Position numbers and translations under genes: made by a program. From Flavobacterium fryxellicola (lineage in GTDB: Bacteria; Bacteroidota; Bacteroidia; Flavobacteriales; Flavobacteriaceae), in NCBI RefSeq assembly GCF_900143245.1, contig NZ_FRDK01000010.1:62001-126000 (forward strand): 64,000 nt of DNA. The letters are read 5' to 3'. Positions 53,539 to 64,000 of this stretch are shown in pieces (position 1 is the first letter of the stretch; every line of letters begins with the position of its first letter). Below the pieces are notes generated by a model that was given only the letters and a program-made list of their open reading frames with translations, did no database searches and was not told the DNA's origin.

Positions 53539-53557
53539 TGACCAATTCAATTGGTCA
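53539..53557. promoter_or_regulatory. 19-bp perfect palindrome between kinase and RND operon
   Basis: TGACCAATT-C-AATTGGTCA is perfect over 9-bp arms. It lies between the divergent kinase and TolC genes, about 68 bp upstream of the TolC -7 element. A near copy lies at 44662-44680. The binding protein is unknown; LytTR proteins usually bind direct repeats, so another regulator is also possible. Confidence 0.6.
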
Positions 53558-53608
53558 TTTATAAAAAGTGTTCGTCATTTATAACCTTCCAAAAAGAAAT
53601 ACTCCGAT

Positions 53609-53616
53609 TAGTTTTG
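53609..53616 (+). promoter_or_regulatory. -7 element of the TolC-RND-adaptor operon
   Basis: TAGTTTTG followed by C matches TAnnTTTG. It lies 27 bp before ATG 53644, supporting that start over 53551. Confidence 0.5.
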
Positions 53617-53643
53617 CCATTCAAATTTATTCCTACTATCATA

Positions 53644-55029
53644 ATGACAACAAAAAAACTAATCCTTTTTCTATTTCTGGTTTTCTTTTCCGAAGGTTTT
53701 TCTCAGATGCTTCCGCTAAGAGAGGCTTTAGAAACTGGAATTACCAATTTTGGAACGATAAAAGCAAAAAGCAACTATGTAGCTGCTTCCAAAGAAACAA
53801 TCAAACAGGTTCGCAGGGACTATCTGCCAAACGTTACACTCTCTGGCCAACAGGATTTTGGAACCGTTAACGGTCAAAACGGACCGCTTTATGGTTTTGG
53901 AGGACTCGGAGTGGCTTCCTCAGGACTTCCGTTAGAAAAGCAAAATTGGAATGCGGCTTTCGGTGCCTTATATCTGGTCAATGTCAATTGGGATTTTTTC
54001 ACTTTCGGAAGAATGCAACAAAAAATCAATCTGTCCAAAGCGGATTCCCAGCGTTACGAAAAAGATTTGAATCAGGAAAAATTCCAGCATAAAATTAAAA
54101 TTGCAGCCGCCTACCTCAACTTATTGGCGAGTCAGCGATTGTTGATTTCCCAAAGAAAAAATCTGGAACGATCGATGGTCTTTCAGAATATTGCAGCGAT
54201 AAGAGTAAAAAACGGACTCTTGGCCGGAGTAGATTCTACACTGGCGTCCGCCGAAGTTTCCCGATCCAAAATCACACTGAATCAGGTGAAAGACCAGGTT
54301 AAAGAACAAAACAACAAACTCATCGCGCTGATGGGCGTTTCCATTCAGGATTTTGTACTCGACACTACTTTTGTCACTACAATCCCAAAAGCAATACTAG
54401 CACAGGAAACCTCAAATGAAAGTTTGAATCCGATATTGGAATATCATAAAAGTAGAGTTGCTTTTAGCGAAGAACAACTTCGTCTTTTTAAAAAGGAATA
54501 CTATCCAACCTTCAGTTTATTTGGGATCTATCAAGCCCGGGCTTCCGGTTTTAATTCGGATTATGCCACAAATCAGAACTCTTTTTCCCAAAATTATTTA
54601 GACGGCATTAATCCCTCCCGACAAAATTATCTATTCGGCGTTGGCGTAACCTGGAACCTGACCACTATTGCTCGTGTGAGCAAAAAAGTCAGTGCCCAGA
54701 AATGGATTTCCGAAGGTTTACAGGAAGAATACAATGTAATCGACCAGCAATTAAAAATTCAGTCGGATGCGGCTGATGCCAAAATGAAATACGCTCTGGA
54801 AAATTATGTTGAAGCCCCAAAACAGGTTCAGGCGGCACAACAGGCCTATTTGCAGAAAACCACTTTGTATAAAAACGGAATGACCAATCTCCTCGATGTC
54901 ACACAGACTTTATACACATTGAACCGCGCAGAAACTGACCGCGATATTATTTATACCAATGTCTGGCAATCGCTTTTGATGAAAGCCGCAGCCACGGGAG
55001 ATTTTGACTTATTTATAAATGAATTTTAA
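53644..55029 (+). CDS. TolC-family outer membrane protein of an RND pump
   Basis: I start at ATG 53644 (461 residues), which gives a signal peptide (KKLILFLFLVFFSEGFSQ). The two TolC repeats are visible, with LREALETGITNFGTIKA near the start and a second repeat from about 290. LLDVTQTLYTLNRAETD near the end is the conserved final helix. It is the outer duct for the RND pump in the same operon (12-bp gap). Confidence 0.9.
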   Translation: MTTKKLILFLFLVFFSEGFSQMLPLREALETGITNFGTIKAKSNYVAASKETIKQVRRDYLPNVTLSGQQDFGTVNGQNGPLYGFGGLGVASSGLPLEKQNWNAAFGALYLVNVNWDFFTFGRMQQKINLSKADSQRYEKDLNQEKFQHKIKIAAAYLNLLASQRLLISQRKNLERSMVFQNIAAIRVKNGLLAGVDSTLASAEVSRSKITLNQVKDQVKEQNNKLIALMGVSIQDFVLDTTFVTTIPKAILAQETSNESLNPILEYHKSRVAFSEEQLRLFKKEYYPTFSLFGIYQARASGFNSDYATNQNSFSQNYLDGINPSRQNYLFGVGVTWNLTTIARVSKKVSAQKWISEGLQEEYNVIDQQLKIQSDAADAKMKYALENYVEAPKQVQAAQQAYLQKTTLYKNGMTNLLDVTQTLYTLNRAETDRDIIYTNVWQSLLMKAAATGDFDLFINEF

Positions 55030-55041
55030 TTATTTACAAGA

Positions 55042-58000
55042 ATGAATATAATACGTTTTGCCCTTCGCAAACCCATCTCCATAATGGTGCTGGTTGCCGG
55101 ATTATTCTTTTTCGGAATTGGTGCCGTCCGTGATATCAAAGTCGATATTCTGCCCGAGATGAATCTTCCCGTTATTTATTTGGCGCACTCGTTTGCGGGT
55201 TACACGCCCAATCAAATGGAATCCTATTTTGCCAAAAATTATGTCAATGTAATGATTTTAGCCAATGGTGTAAAAGATATCGAGACCAAGAATATTCAGG
55301 GACTCACACTGATGAAAGTGACCTATTATGAAGGTACTAATATGGCCCAGGCCGCTTCTGAAATCAGTGCGCTGTCCAACAGAATCCAGTCCAGATTTCC
55401 TCCGGGTTCACAGCCTCCCTTTATCATTCGATTTGATGCTTCCTCATTGCCTGTAGGTCAATTGGTTTTGAGCAGTAAAACCCGTTCTAATAATGAACTT
55501 CAGGATTTGGCAAACGTATATGTAAAGGCTTCGTTCACGGCTATACCTGGATTGTTGTCTCCGCCTCCATTTGGTGGAAGCCCCAGAACTATTGAAATTA
55601 ATGTAGATCCCGATTTGCTTCGTGCGCATCAGCTGACAGCGGATCAAATTGTGGAAGCCATCCGTACCAATAATAAGACGGCACCTTCAGGAAACCTGAG
55701 AATTGGGGATATCAACTACATCATTCCTACGAACAGTACCATTAAAGAAGTGAAGGATTTTGAAAAAATACCGTTATTCAAAGGTGGTGTCCAGAATCTA
55801 TACCTTGGTGATGTGGCACAAGTGAAAGATGGCGCCGATATTACTGCTGGATACGCTTTGGTCAATGGAAAGCGCTCCGTTTATATCAGTATTGCGAAGG
55901 CCGGCGATGCATCGACTTGGGATGTTGTCCAAAAATTAAAAGCACATCTCCCAAAAATCCAGAGTACTTTACCCGATGATGTTACGCTGTCGTATGAATT
56001 TGACCAGTCGGTTAATGTGATTAATTCCTTGAAAAGTTTAATTATCGAAGGGATTATCGGCGCCGTTCTTACAGGACTAATGGTTTTATTGTTCCTTGGT
56101 GATCGAAGAGCCGCGTTGATTGTCATACTCACCATTCCTATTGCGATTATTTCGGGTGTGTTATTCTTAAAACTATTCGGACAAACCATCAATCTGATGT
56201 CTTTAAGCGGATTGGCTCTTGCTATTGGAATCCTGGTAGATGAGAGTACGGTGACTATCGAGAATATTCATCAGCATTTGGATATGGGCAAACCCAAAGC
56301 CTTGGCTATTTGGGATGCCTGTAAAGAAATAGCCTTGCCCAAGTTGTTGATCCTGCTTTGCATTTTGGCCGTTTTTGCACCTGCTTTTACGATGACCGGA
56401 ATTCCCGGTGCCTTGTTTCTGCCATTGGCATTAGCAATTGGATTTTCGATGATTGTCTCTTTTTTACTTTCGCAAACCTTTGTTCCGGTGATGGCCAACT
56501 GGCTGATGAAAGCGCATCCAAAGAAAGATCATCCTTCGAATATTACCGATGATGAAGCGGAGTTTAATGCGTCTGGACTGACCCCAGAATCCGAAGAAGA
56601 TACTTTTGACCAGAAAAAAGTTCTGGTTCAAAGAGCCGACTTCAACAATGACGGCAAAATCAATTTTTTTGAACGATTTAGAAACCGGTATATGCGATTC
56701 ATCAATCGGCTATTTGACTATAAAAAACCGGTTACACTGGTATATCTTTTCGTATCCGCCGGTTTGGTGTTGCTGCTGTTGAATACTATTGGACAGGATG
56801 TATTCCCAAAAGTCAATTCGAGTCAATTCCAATTGAGACTGCGTGCGCCGGACGGAACCCGTTTGGAAAGTACCGAAGATAAAGCAATAACAGTGCTCAA
56901 CGAACTGGAAAAAATGATTGGCAAAGAACATGTTGCGATATCCTCTGTTTATGTGGGTCAGCATCCGGCCATATTTTCCGTTTCACCCATCTATTTGTTT
57001 ACGGCCGGACCTCATGAGGCGGTTTTCCAGATTGGATTGAAAGATTATCATGTGGATATGGATATTTTCAAAGATGAATTCCGCCAGAGAATCAAAAAAA
57101 TATTGCCCAATGTCAAAATTTCTTTTGAGCCCATCGAACTGACGGACAAAGTGCTGAGCCAGGGTTCCCCTACTCCGATTGAAATCAGGATAGCCGGAAA
57201 AAATAAAAAGCGAAATGAAGCCTATGCCAAGAAACTCATCGCAAAACTGAATAAAATTGACTATTTGAGAGATGTACAGATTGCCCAGCCCATCAAATAT
57301 CCAGCGCTAGACATCACAATTGACAGAACACGTGCAGCCCAATTAGGGATTGATATGAATGACATTTCGCGTTCCCTGATTGCTTCCACTTCTTCGTCCC
57401 AATATACCGAAAAGAATATCTGGGTAGATGAAAAAGCAGGATTCTCCTATAACGTTCAGGTTCAAGTTCCTTTAGACAAAATGAAAAGTGAAAATGATCT
57501 GAAAGAAATTCCGTTGCTGAAGAATGCATCCCGTCCGGTTTTAAGTGATGTGGCTACAATCACGCCTTCTTTCACTTATGGAGAAAATGACAATATTGGA
57601 GCCATGCCTTATATTTCTGTGACAGCAAATATGGATCACATTGATTTGGGAACCGCTTCCAAAGCTGTTCAGCAAAGCATTGACTCTCTGGGCGAACTTC
57701 CCAGAGGATTGTTCGTAGAGCAAATTGGATTAAGCACGGTTTTAAAGGAAACCATGAGCAGTCTGCAAACTGGTTTATTGATTGCCATAATGGTAATTTT
57801 CCTAATGCTTGCCGCAAATTTTCAGTCTTTCAAAATTTCATTGGTCATCTTAACCACGGTTCCCGCCGTTGTTTTAGGTTCCTTATTACTACTTGTGATT
57901 ACAGGTTCTACTTTGAACTTGCAATCCTACATGGGAATTATTATGTCGGTGGGAGTTTCTATTGCCAATGCCGTTCTAATCATTACCAATGCAGAACAGC

Positions 58001-58326
58001 TGCGAAAACACAATGGCAATGCGCTACAATCCGCACGTGAGGCCGCTTCGTTGAGGCTTCGTCCCATAATTATGACCAGCATTGCCATGATTGCCGGAAT
58101 GCTCCCGATGGCCATCGGACATGGAGAAGGCGGCGACCAGATTTCCCCGCTAGGAAGAGCCGTGATTGGCGGATTATTATTTTCAACCTTTACAGTACTT
58201 CTTATTTTACCGCTCATTTTCGCGTGGGCAATGGGTAAAACTCCGGTACACTCTTTATCCTTAGATCCAGAAGACAAGGAAAGTCAACATTATATCTCAT
58301 CTTTACACCCTCAAAATGAAAAATAA
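55042..58326 (+). CDS. RND efflux transporter (AcrB/MdtBC/HAE1 type) with an EF-hand-like loop
   Basis: 1094 residues with the two-fold RND layout: helix 1 near residue 10-30, large periplasmic porter loops, helices 2-6, a linker, helix 7 near 560-580, a second porter loop and helices 8-12. GLALAIGILVDESTVTIENI in the fourth helix region carries the acidic residues of the proton relay. The linker between helices 6 and 7 is longer than usual (about 495-560), rich in acidic residues, and contains the 12-residue loop DFNNDGKINFFE at 533-544 (56638-56673), a canonical EF-hand pattern. The pump exports small molecules or metal ions from the periplasm through TolC. Position of the linker on the cytoplasmic side is known for the family. 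Confidence 0.93.
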   Translation: MNIIRFALRKPISIMVLVAGLFFFGIGAVRDIKVDILPEMNLPVIYLAHSFAGYTPNQMESYFAKNYVNVMILANGVKDIETKNIQGLTLMKVTYYEGTNMAQAASEISALSNRIQSRFPPGSQPPFIIRFDASSLPVGQLVLSSKTRSNNELQDLANVYVKASFTAIPGLLSPPPFGGSPRTIEINVDPDLLRAHQLTADQIVEAIRTNNKTAPSGNLRIGDINYIIPTNSTIKEVKDFEKIPLFKGGVQNLYLGDVAQVKDGADITAGYALVNGKRSVYISIAKAGDASTWDVVQKLKAHLPKIQSTLPDDVTLSYEFDQSVNVINSLKSLIIEGIIGAVLTGLMVLLFLGDRRAALIVILTIPIAIISGVLFLKLFGQTINLMSLSGLALAIGILVDESTVTIENIHQHLDMGKPKALAIWDACKEIALPKLLILLCILAVFAPAFTMTGIPGALFLPLALAIGFSMIVSFLLSQTFVPVMANWLMKAHPKKDHPSNITDDEAEFNASGLTPESEEDTFDQKKVLVQRADFNNDGKINFFERFRNRYMRFINRLFDYKKPVTLVYLFVSAGLVLLLLNTIGQDVFPKVNSSQFQLRLRAPDGTRLESTEDKAITVLNELEKMIGKEHVAISSVYVGQHPAIFSVSPIYLFTAGPHEAVFQIGLKDYHVDMDIFKDEFRQRIKKILPNVKISFEPIELTDKVLSQGSPTPIEIRIAGKNKKRNEAYAKKLIAKLNKIDYLRDVQIAQPIKYPALDITIDRTRAAQLGIDMNDISRSLIASTSSSQYTEKNIWVDEKAGFSYNVQVQVPLDKMKSENDLKEIPLLKNASRPVLSDVATITPSFTYGENDNIGAMPYISVTANMDHIDLGTASKAVQQSIDSLGELPRGLFVEQIGLSTVLKETMSSLQTGLLIAIMVIFLMLAANFQSFKISLVILTTVPAVVLGSLLLLVITGSTLNLQSYMGIIMSVGVSIANAVLIITNAEQLRKHNGNALQSAREAASLRLRPIIMTSIAMIAGMLPMAIGHGEGGDQISPLGRAVIGGLLFSTFTVLLILPLIFAWAMGKTPVHSLSLDPEDKESQHYISSLHPQNEK

Positions 58327-59407
58327 ATTATTAAAAAAATCGTTTCTGTTTGTAGTCCTTGCCATTGTTTTAACTGCCTGCAATACTTCTGAAAAGAAAG
58401 AAATTGCAGCTATAGAAACTGCTCCGGTTATCGAAACCTTTACCATCAGTAGAGAAAAATTAGCTACCGAACTCCGTCTTCCGGCGGAACTAACCGGTTT
58501 TCAACAAGTGGATATTTATGCCAAAGTGAGTAGTTTTGTCAAAGAACTCAAAGTTGATATTGGTTCGCAGGTTAAGAAAGGACAAGTCCTCCTCATTTTA
58601 GAAGCACCTGAAATCAGTTCACAATTGGCGGCAGCCCAATCCAGACAGCTTTCGCAAAAAGCCATTTATACGGCCAGCAAAAGTACTTTCGAAAGGCTTT
58701 TTGAAACCAGCAAAATAGAAGGGACGATTTCCAAAAATGATCTGGAACAGGCAGCAGCCCGAAAAAATTCCGATTACGCCCAATATCAGGCAAGCCAAGC
58801 TTCTTATAAAGAAATTACGACTATGAAAAGCTATTTGGTAATCCGTGCTCCTTTTAATGGTATTATCTCGGCTAGAAATGTCAATCTCGGTGCGTACGTT
58901 GGTCCAAATGGGAAGGGATCAGAGTTGCCTCTATTTACCATTCAACAACAAGAAAAACTGCGATTATCCCTATATTTACCTGAGATTTACACTGGTTACC
59001 TTAGCAAAGGCGACGGGCTTAGTTTTACTGTTAAAGCGATAAACAACGCAATTTTTGAAGCAAAAATTACTCGAATGTCTGGAGCGTTGGATAATAAATT
59101 GCGTTCCGAATTAGTAGAGCTAGATGTGCCAAATTCAAGCAAAATATTATTACCAGGAATGGTTGCCGAAGTCTTCCTGCCGTTAATCGCAAAGAAAAGC
59201 ACGTATGTAGTACCAAAAACTGCAGTGATTACCTCTAGTTTAGGCCTATATGTACTCGTTGTCACCAATGGAAAAACCTATAGAACCGCGGTAAAAACCG
59301 GCCGTATGCTCAAAGAGCGTGTCGAAATTTTTGGTGAAAATCTAGAAAATGCTGTGCTTGTAAAAATTGCTTCTGAGGAAATAAAAGATTATACTGCAGT
59401 GAATTAA
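58316..59407 (+). CDS. RND periplasmic adaptor lipoprotein
   Basis: 363 residues. A lipoprotein signal ends AIVLTAC (Cys at about 22). A lipoyl-like domain (YAKVSSFVKELKVDIGSQVKKGQVLLILEAPE) is followed by a coiled-coil hairpin, a second lipoyl half (VIRAPFNGIISARNVNLGAYVG), a beta-barrel and the membrane-proximal domain. It overlaps the pump gene by 11 bp, so the operon order is TolC-RND-adaptor. Confidence 0.92.
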   Translation: MKNKLLKKSFLFVVLAIVLTACNTSEKKEIAAIETAPVIETFTISREKLATELRLPAELTGFQQVDIYAKVSSFVKELKVDIGSQVKKGQVLLILEAPEISSQLAAAQSRQLSQKAIYTASKSTFERLFETSKIEGTISKNDLEQAAARKNSDYAQYQASQASYKEITTMKSYLVIRAPFNGIISARNVNLGAYVGPNGKGSELPLFTIQQQEKLRLSLYLPEIYTGYLSKGDGLSFTVKAINNAIFEAKITRMSGALDNKLRSELVELDVPNSSKILLPGMVAEVFLPLIAKKSTYVVPKTAVITSSLGLYVLVVTNGKTYRTAVKTGRMLKERVEIFGENLENAVLVKIASEEIKDYTAVN

Positions 59408-60125
59408 ATTCTTGATTAGTTATTATTAAAATATTTGGTATAAAATTGGATTATTTCCTAATTTCTAACCATTACTTTTAGGTGATAAACGAACAAAAAA
59501 TGGACTTAAATTTTTGCTTGGATAAATATAAAATTAGTATCACTTAAAAGAGATGTCACTAAATAGATCATAATAGCAGATGGGAGTACTATATGTGAAA
59601 GTATAGGAACAAACCTTGTGATGTATTCATCAGAGTTTACTGTAGAACCAACCTTTTAAATTAGGTTGCTAAATAGATGTCCTTAGATACATCAGTAGTA
59701 AAACCGTTATCCCTATTGTGTTGTATCAATCTAAATGGTAAAACTTCTTAATCAAATAATCCACAATAAAATAGACCAACACACCCACAAAGGCAAGTGT
59801 TAGTAGTAAACTGATGAGGTTGAGTACAATATTAGGAATAAACTTCAACCGAGGATGCGTAAGCACAGGCTCGCGATGCAGTCTGGCGTGAAAGGCTTCC
59901 TTTGCTATTTTGATTTTCTTTTTGATAGTAAATTATTTTTTAAAACAATAATATGCCTATAATCAAATTTAATACTAAGGTCTTATTTTGAAGAGTCTAA
60001 AGTAAGCAATTATTTTAATATACGTCGGTTTTGAAACAAGCAGAATATTTCTGAATTGAAAGACGCTGCTTGTTTAACTATTTCATTACCGACAATTTTA
60101 TCATAAGTATTCTTTTGGTCTCGGC
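59408..60125. other. Intergenic gap with a membrane-protein fragment
   Basis: No intact gene. The only protein-like frame is the fragment at 59726-59926 described separately; the remainder is AT-rich with no recognised element or terminator. Confidence 0.5.
59726..59926 (-). pseudogene. Fragment of a small membrane protein gene
   Basis: On the minus strand an open frame reads KEAFHARLHREPVLTHPRLK, then a hydrophobic stretch (LNLISLLLTLAFVGVLVYFIV) and DYLIKKFYHLD before TGA at 59726. No ATG, GTG or TTG lies between the preceding in-frame TAA and the basic N-terminal part, so the start is missing. Family not recognised. Confidence 0.4.
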
Positions 60126-60572
60126 TTAAATTCTTTTGATATTGCCTCTATTTTTTAAGAAAATAACTTCAATAATTTTACTGATCATTTCAGCCTCTAT
60201 TTTTAACTGATTCGATAAAACTTCTATTATATTCTTTTCTTCTTTCTCTAATATTCCATCGGCGAGTAATACTTCTAATGCGAGGGCAAAAACGGTTTCT
60301 TTGTCTTCTTCTTTAATCTGATTACAACAGGCAGATATGTATTTTAATTGTCCAACCTCTGCTTTTAAATTAAATGATTTAGTGTAAAGAGGCGCAATAT
60401 CGATTCCCACAAATTTCTCTTTAGAATGCAATAATCTTGATAATGAAGCTTTTTCAGAATCTTTAATTTGATTGTCGGCAGAAATACAGGAGTATAAAAT
60501 CCCGACCCAAGCTTCAAAATCTGACGCTACCCAATTTTGATTTTCATTATTATTCTCTTCAAATGAACTCAT
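60126..60572 (-). CDS. TerB-like (tellurite resistance/DjlA-type) helical protein
   Basis: 148 residues, all helical, with two repeats of the TerB-like pattern: ILYSCISADNQIKDSEKASLSRLL and ALALEVLLADGILEKEEKNIIEVLS. The acidic residues in ADNQIKDSEK and ADGILEKEEK are the conserved metal-binding positions of the family. The function is unknown; the name does not establish tellurite resistance. It stands alone. Confidence 0.75.
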   Translation of the reverse strand: MSSFEENNNENQNWVASDFEAWVGILYSCISADNQIKDSEKASLSRLLHSKEKFVGIDIAPLYTKSFNLKAEVGQLKYISACCNQIKEEDKETVFALALEVLLADGILEKEEKNIIEVLSNQLKIEAEMISKIIEVIFLKNRGNIKRI

Positions 60573-63294
<2,722 letters not shown>

Positions 63295-63315
63295 TTTTAG
63301 ATTTTTAATTTGTTT

Positions 63316-63348
63316 AAAAAGGTGATCTGGTAACAGTTCACCTTTTTT
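63316..63348 (+). terminator. Rho-independent terminator of katG
   Basis: AAAAAGGTGA (63316-63325) pairs with TCACCTTTTT (63338-63347) around a 12-nt loop, followed by T. Confidence 0.9.
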
Positions 63349-63491
63349 ATTTGTACGTAAATTTAAGCACTGATCAAACTTAGGAAGTCATCAATTGCTG
63401 CAGAAGCGTTCTAATCCAATAGTTATTTTTTTACTTAATCTGATTACTTTTTTTAAGGATTAAAAAGTAGCGGTTAAGAAGTATTATTTTT

Positions 63492-63855
63492 TTAAATATG
63501 TTGTCCAAAGGTCAGCAAATTGCTATCGGGGTCAAGTATAGAAAATTCTTTTTGTCTCCAAGCTTTGATTTGCAAATGACCATTTGGGTGTATTTTACTA
63601 TTTTCACCTAAGAAAGATTGATATAATTTATCAATATCATCAGTTCTAATATATACTTGCCCATAGTTTTCTTTTGGATCGAGGTCTTTAAACTCAAAAA
63701 AAATGAATTTGTATGTTGTCTTTTTGCACCATTAAATAGGCCTCAAAATCTCCACTTCCAAATTCCTTAAATTTTAGTTTATATAAATAAAAAGCACGAG
63801 TAATAGCTTTATTAAGCACGGGTAGTTTTGGATTGATAGCGGTAAGTATCTTTAT
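63492..63855 (-). pseudogene. VOC/glyoxalase-bleomycin resistance-like gene with start loss and frameshift
   Basis: On the minus strand the translation reads KILTAINPKLPVLNKAITRAFY, AYLMVQKDNIQIHFF, then after one extra T in an eight-T run (63696-63703) EFKDLDPKENYGQVYIRTDD, IHPNGHLQIKAW and FSILDPDSNLLTFGQHI. This is a complete small VOC-family protein (about 120 residues) seen in Flavobacterium. The expected start codon reads ATA. Two lesions argue for a pseudogene; the T-run one alone could be a sequencing error or slippage. Confidence 0.75.
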
Positions 63856-64000
63856 TTTATTTTAAATTATTTAAATCAAATTTGAAATAAACTCTTTTTT
63901 TAAAATTTTTGTACCATCAACCGCCTCAATTTATCATTTTGAGCGCAAAACCTCATTATTACAATTAGCTATCGAAAGACGGCCAACGCAAAATCCTCAG
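63856..64000. other. Right edge, no feature seen
   Basis: AT-rich then mixed sequence to the window end. No reading frame or signal can be assigned in the available length. Confidence 0.4.

Overview
The window looks like a chromosomal segment of a Flavobacterium-like member of the Bacteroidota. Base composition is AT-rich, translation starts have A-rich leaders instead of clear Shine-Dalgarno sites, and many promoters carry the TAnnTTTG -7 element of this phylum. The tmRNA tag ends in ENNYALAA. Everything was read by eye; names of families come from motif recognition, not from a search.

Layout. 1-5.5 kb: the 5' part of a pabB-like gene, a DoxX-like membrane protein, a luciferase-like flavin oxidoreductase, a lysine-forming saccharopine/alanine dehydrogenase-like enzyme and a lipoprotein serine hydrolase. 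5.6-8 kb: tmRNA (ssrA) with terminator, then a Fic-domain protein preceded by six 10-bp-phased TTAC repeats. 8.5-17.7 kb: a DNA repair/mutagenesis block: a DnaQ/GIY-YIG nuclease, a divergent LexA-like (XRE-S24) repressor facing dinB and an alpha-subunit DNA polymerase, and topoisomerase III. 18-25.2 kb: a TetR-controlled ABC-2 efflux operon (TolC, HlyD, cupin, two ATPases, two permeases).

25.3-51.8 kb is the most interesting part: a sulfur-handling island. It holds a TauE/SafE exporter, a broken sulfide:quinone reductase-like gene, a TetR-TolC-HlyD-FtsX-LolD efflux operon, a nonsense-interrupted peroxiredoxin, two metallo-beta-lactamase/rhodanese (persulfide dioxygenase type) genes, a lipoprotein carbonic anhydrase, a rhodanese, small Cys-bearing membrane proteins, a TlpA thioredoxin, a YeeE/YedE pair, a TsdA-like dihaem cytochrome c, a DsrE protein, a FadL-like porin, a 5'-nucleotidase, a SoxB-like metallophosphatase and a second porin. 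Ten intergenic sites here share a palindrome of the form GTNAC-n4-GTNAC. In eight of the ten the palindrome centre lies exactly 36.5 bp upstream of the last G of a recognisable -7 element, and in the other two the -7 element at that position is weak. This is the geometry of a class II Crp/Fnr-type activator. No Crp/Fnr gene is in the window, so the regulator is elsewhere. I infer a sulfide/thiosulfate-responsive regulon. Several of its genes are damaged (frameshifts, nonsense codons, partial duplicates) although their promoters are intact.

51.8-64 kb: a LytS/LytTR two-component pair divergent from a TolC-RND-adaptor efflux operon whose RND pump carries an EF-hand-like loop in its central linker, a TerB-like protein, catalase-peroxidase KatG, and a glyoxalase-family pseudogene at the right edge. 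I see no insertion sequences, CRISPR arrays, prophage genes or tRNA genes.
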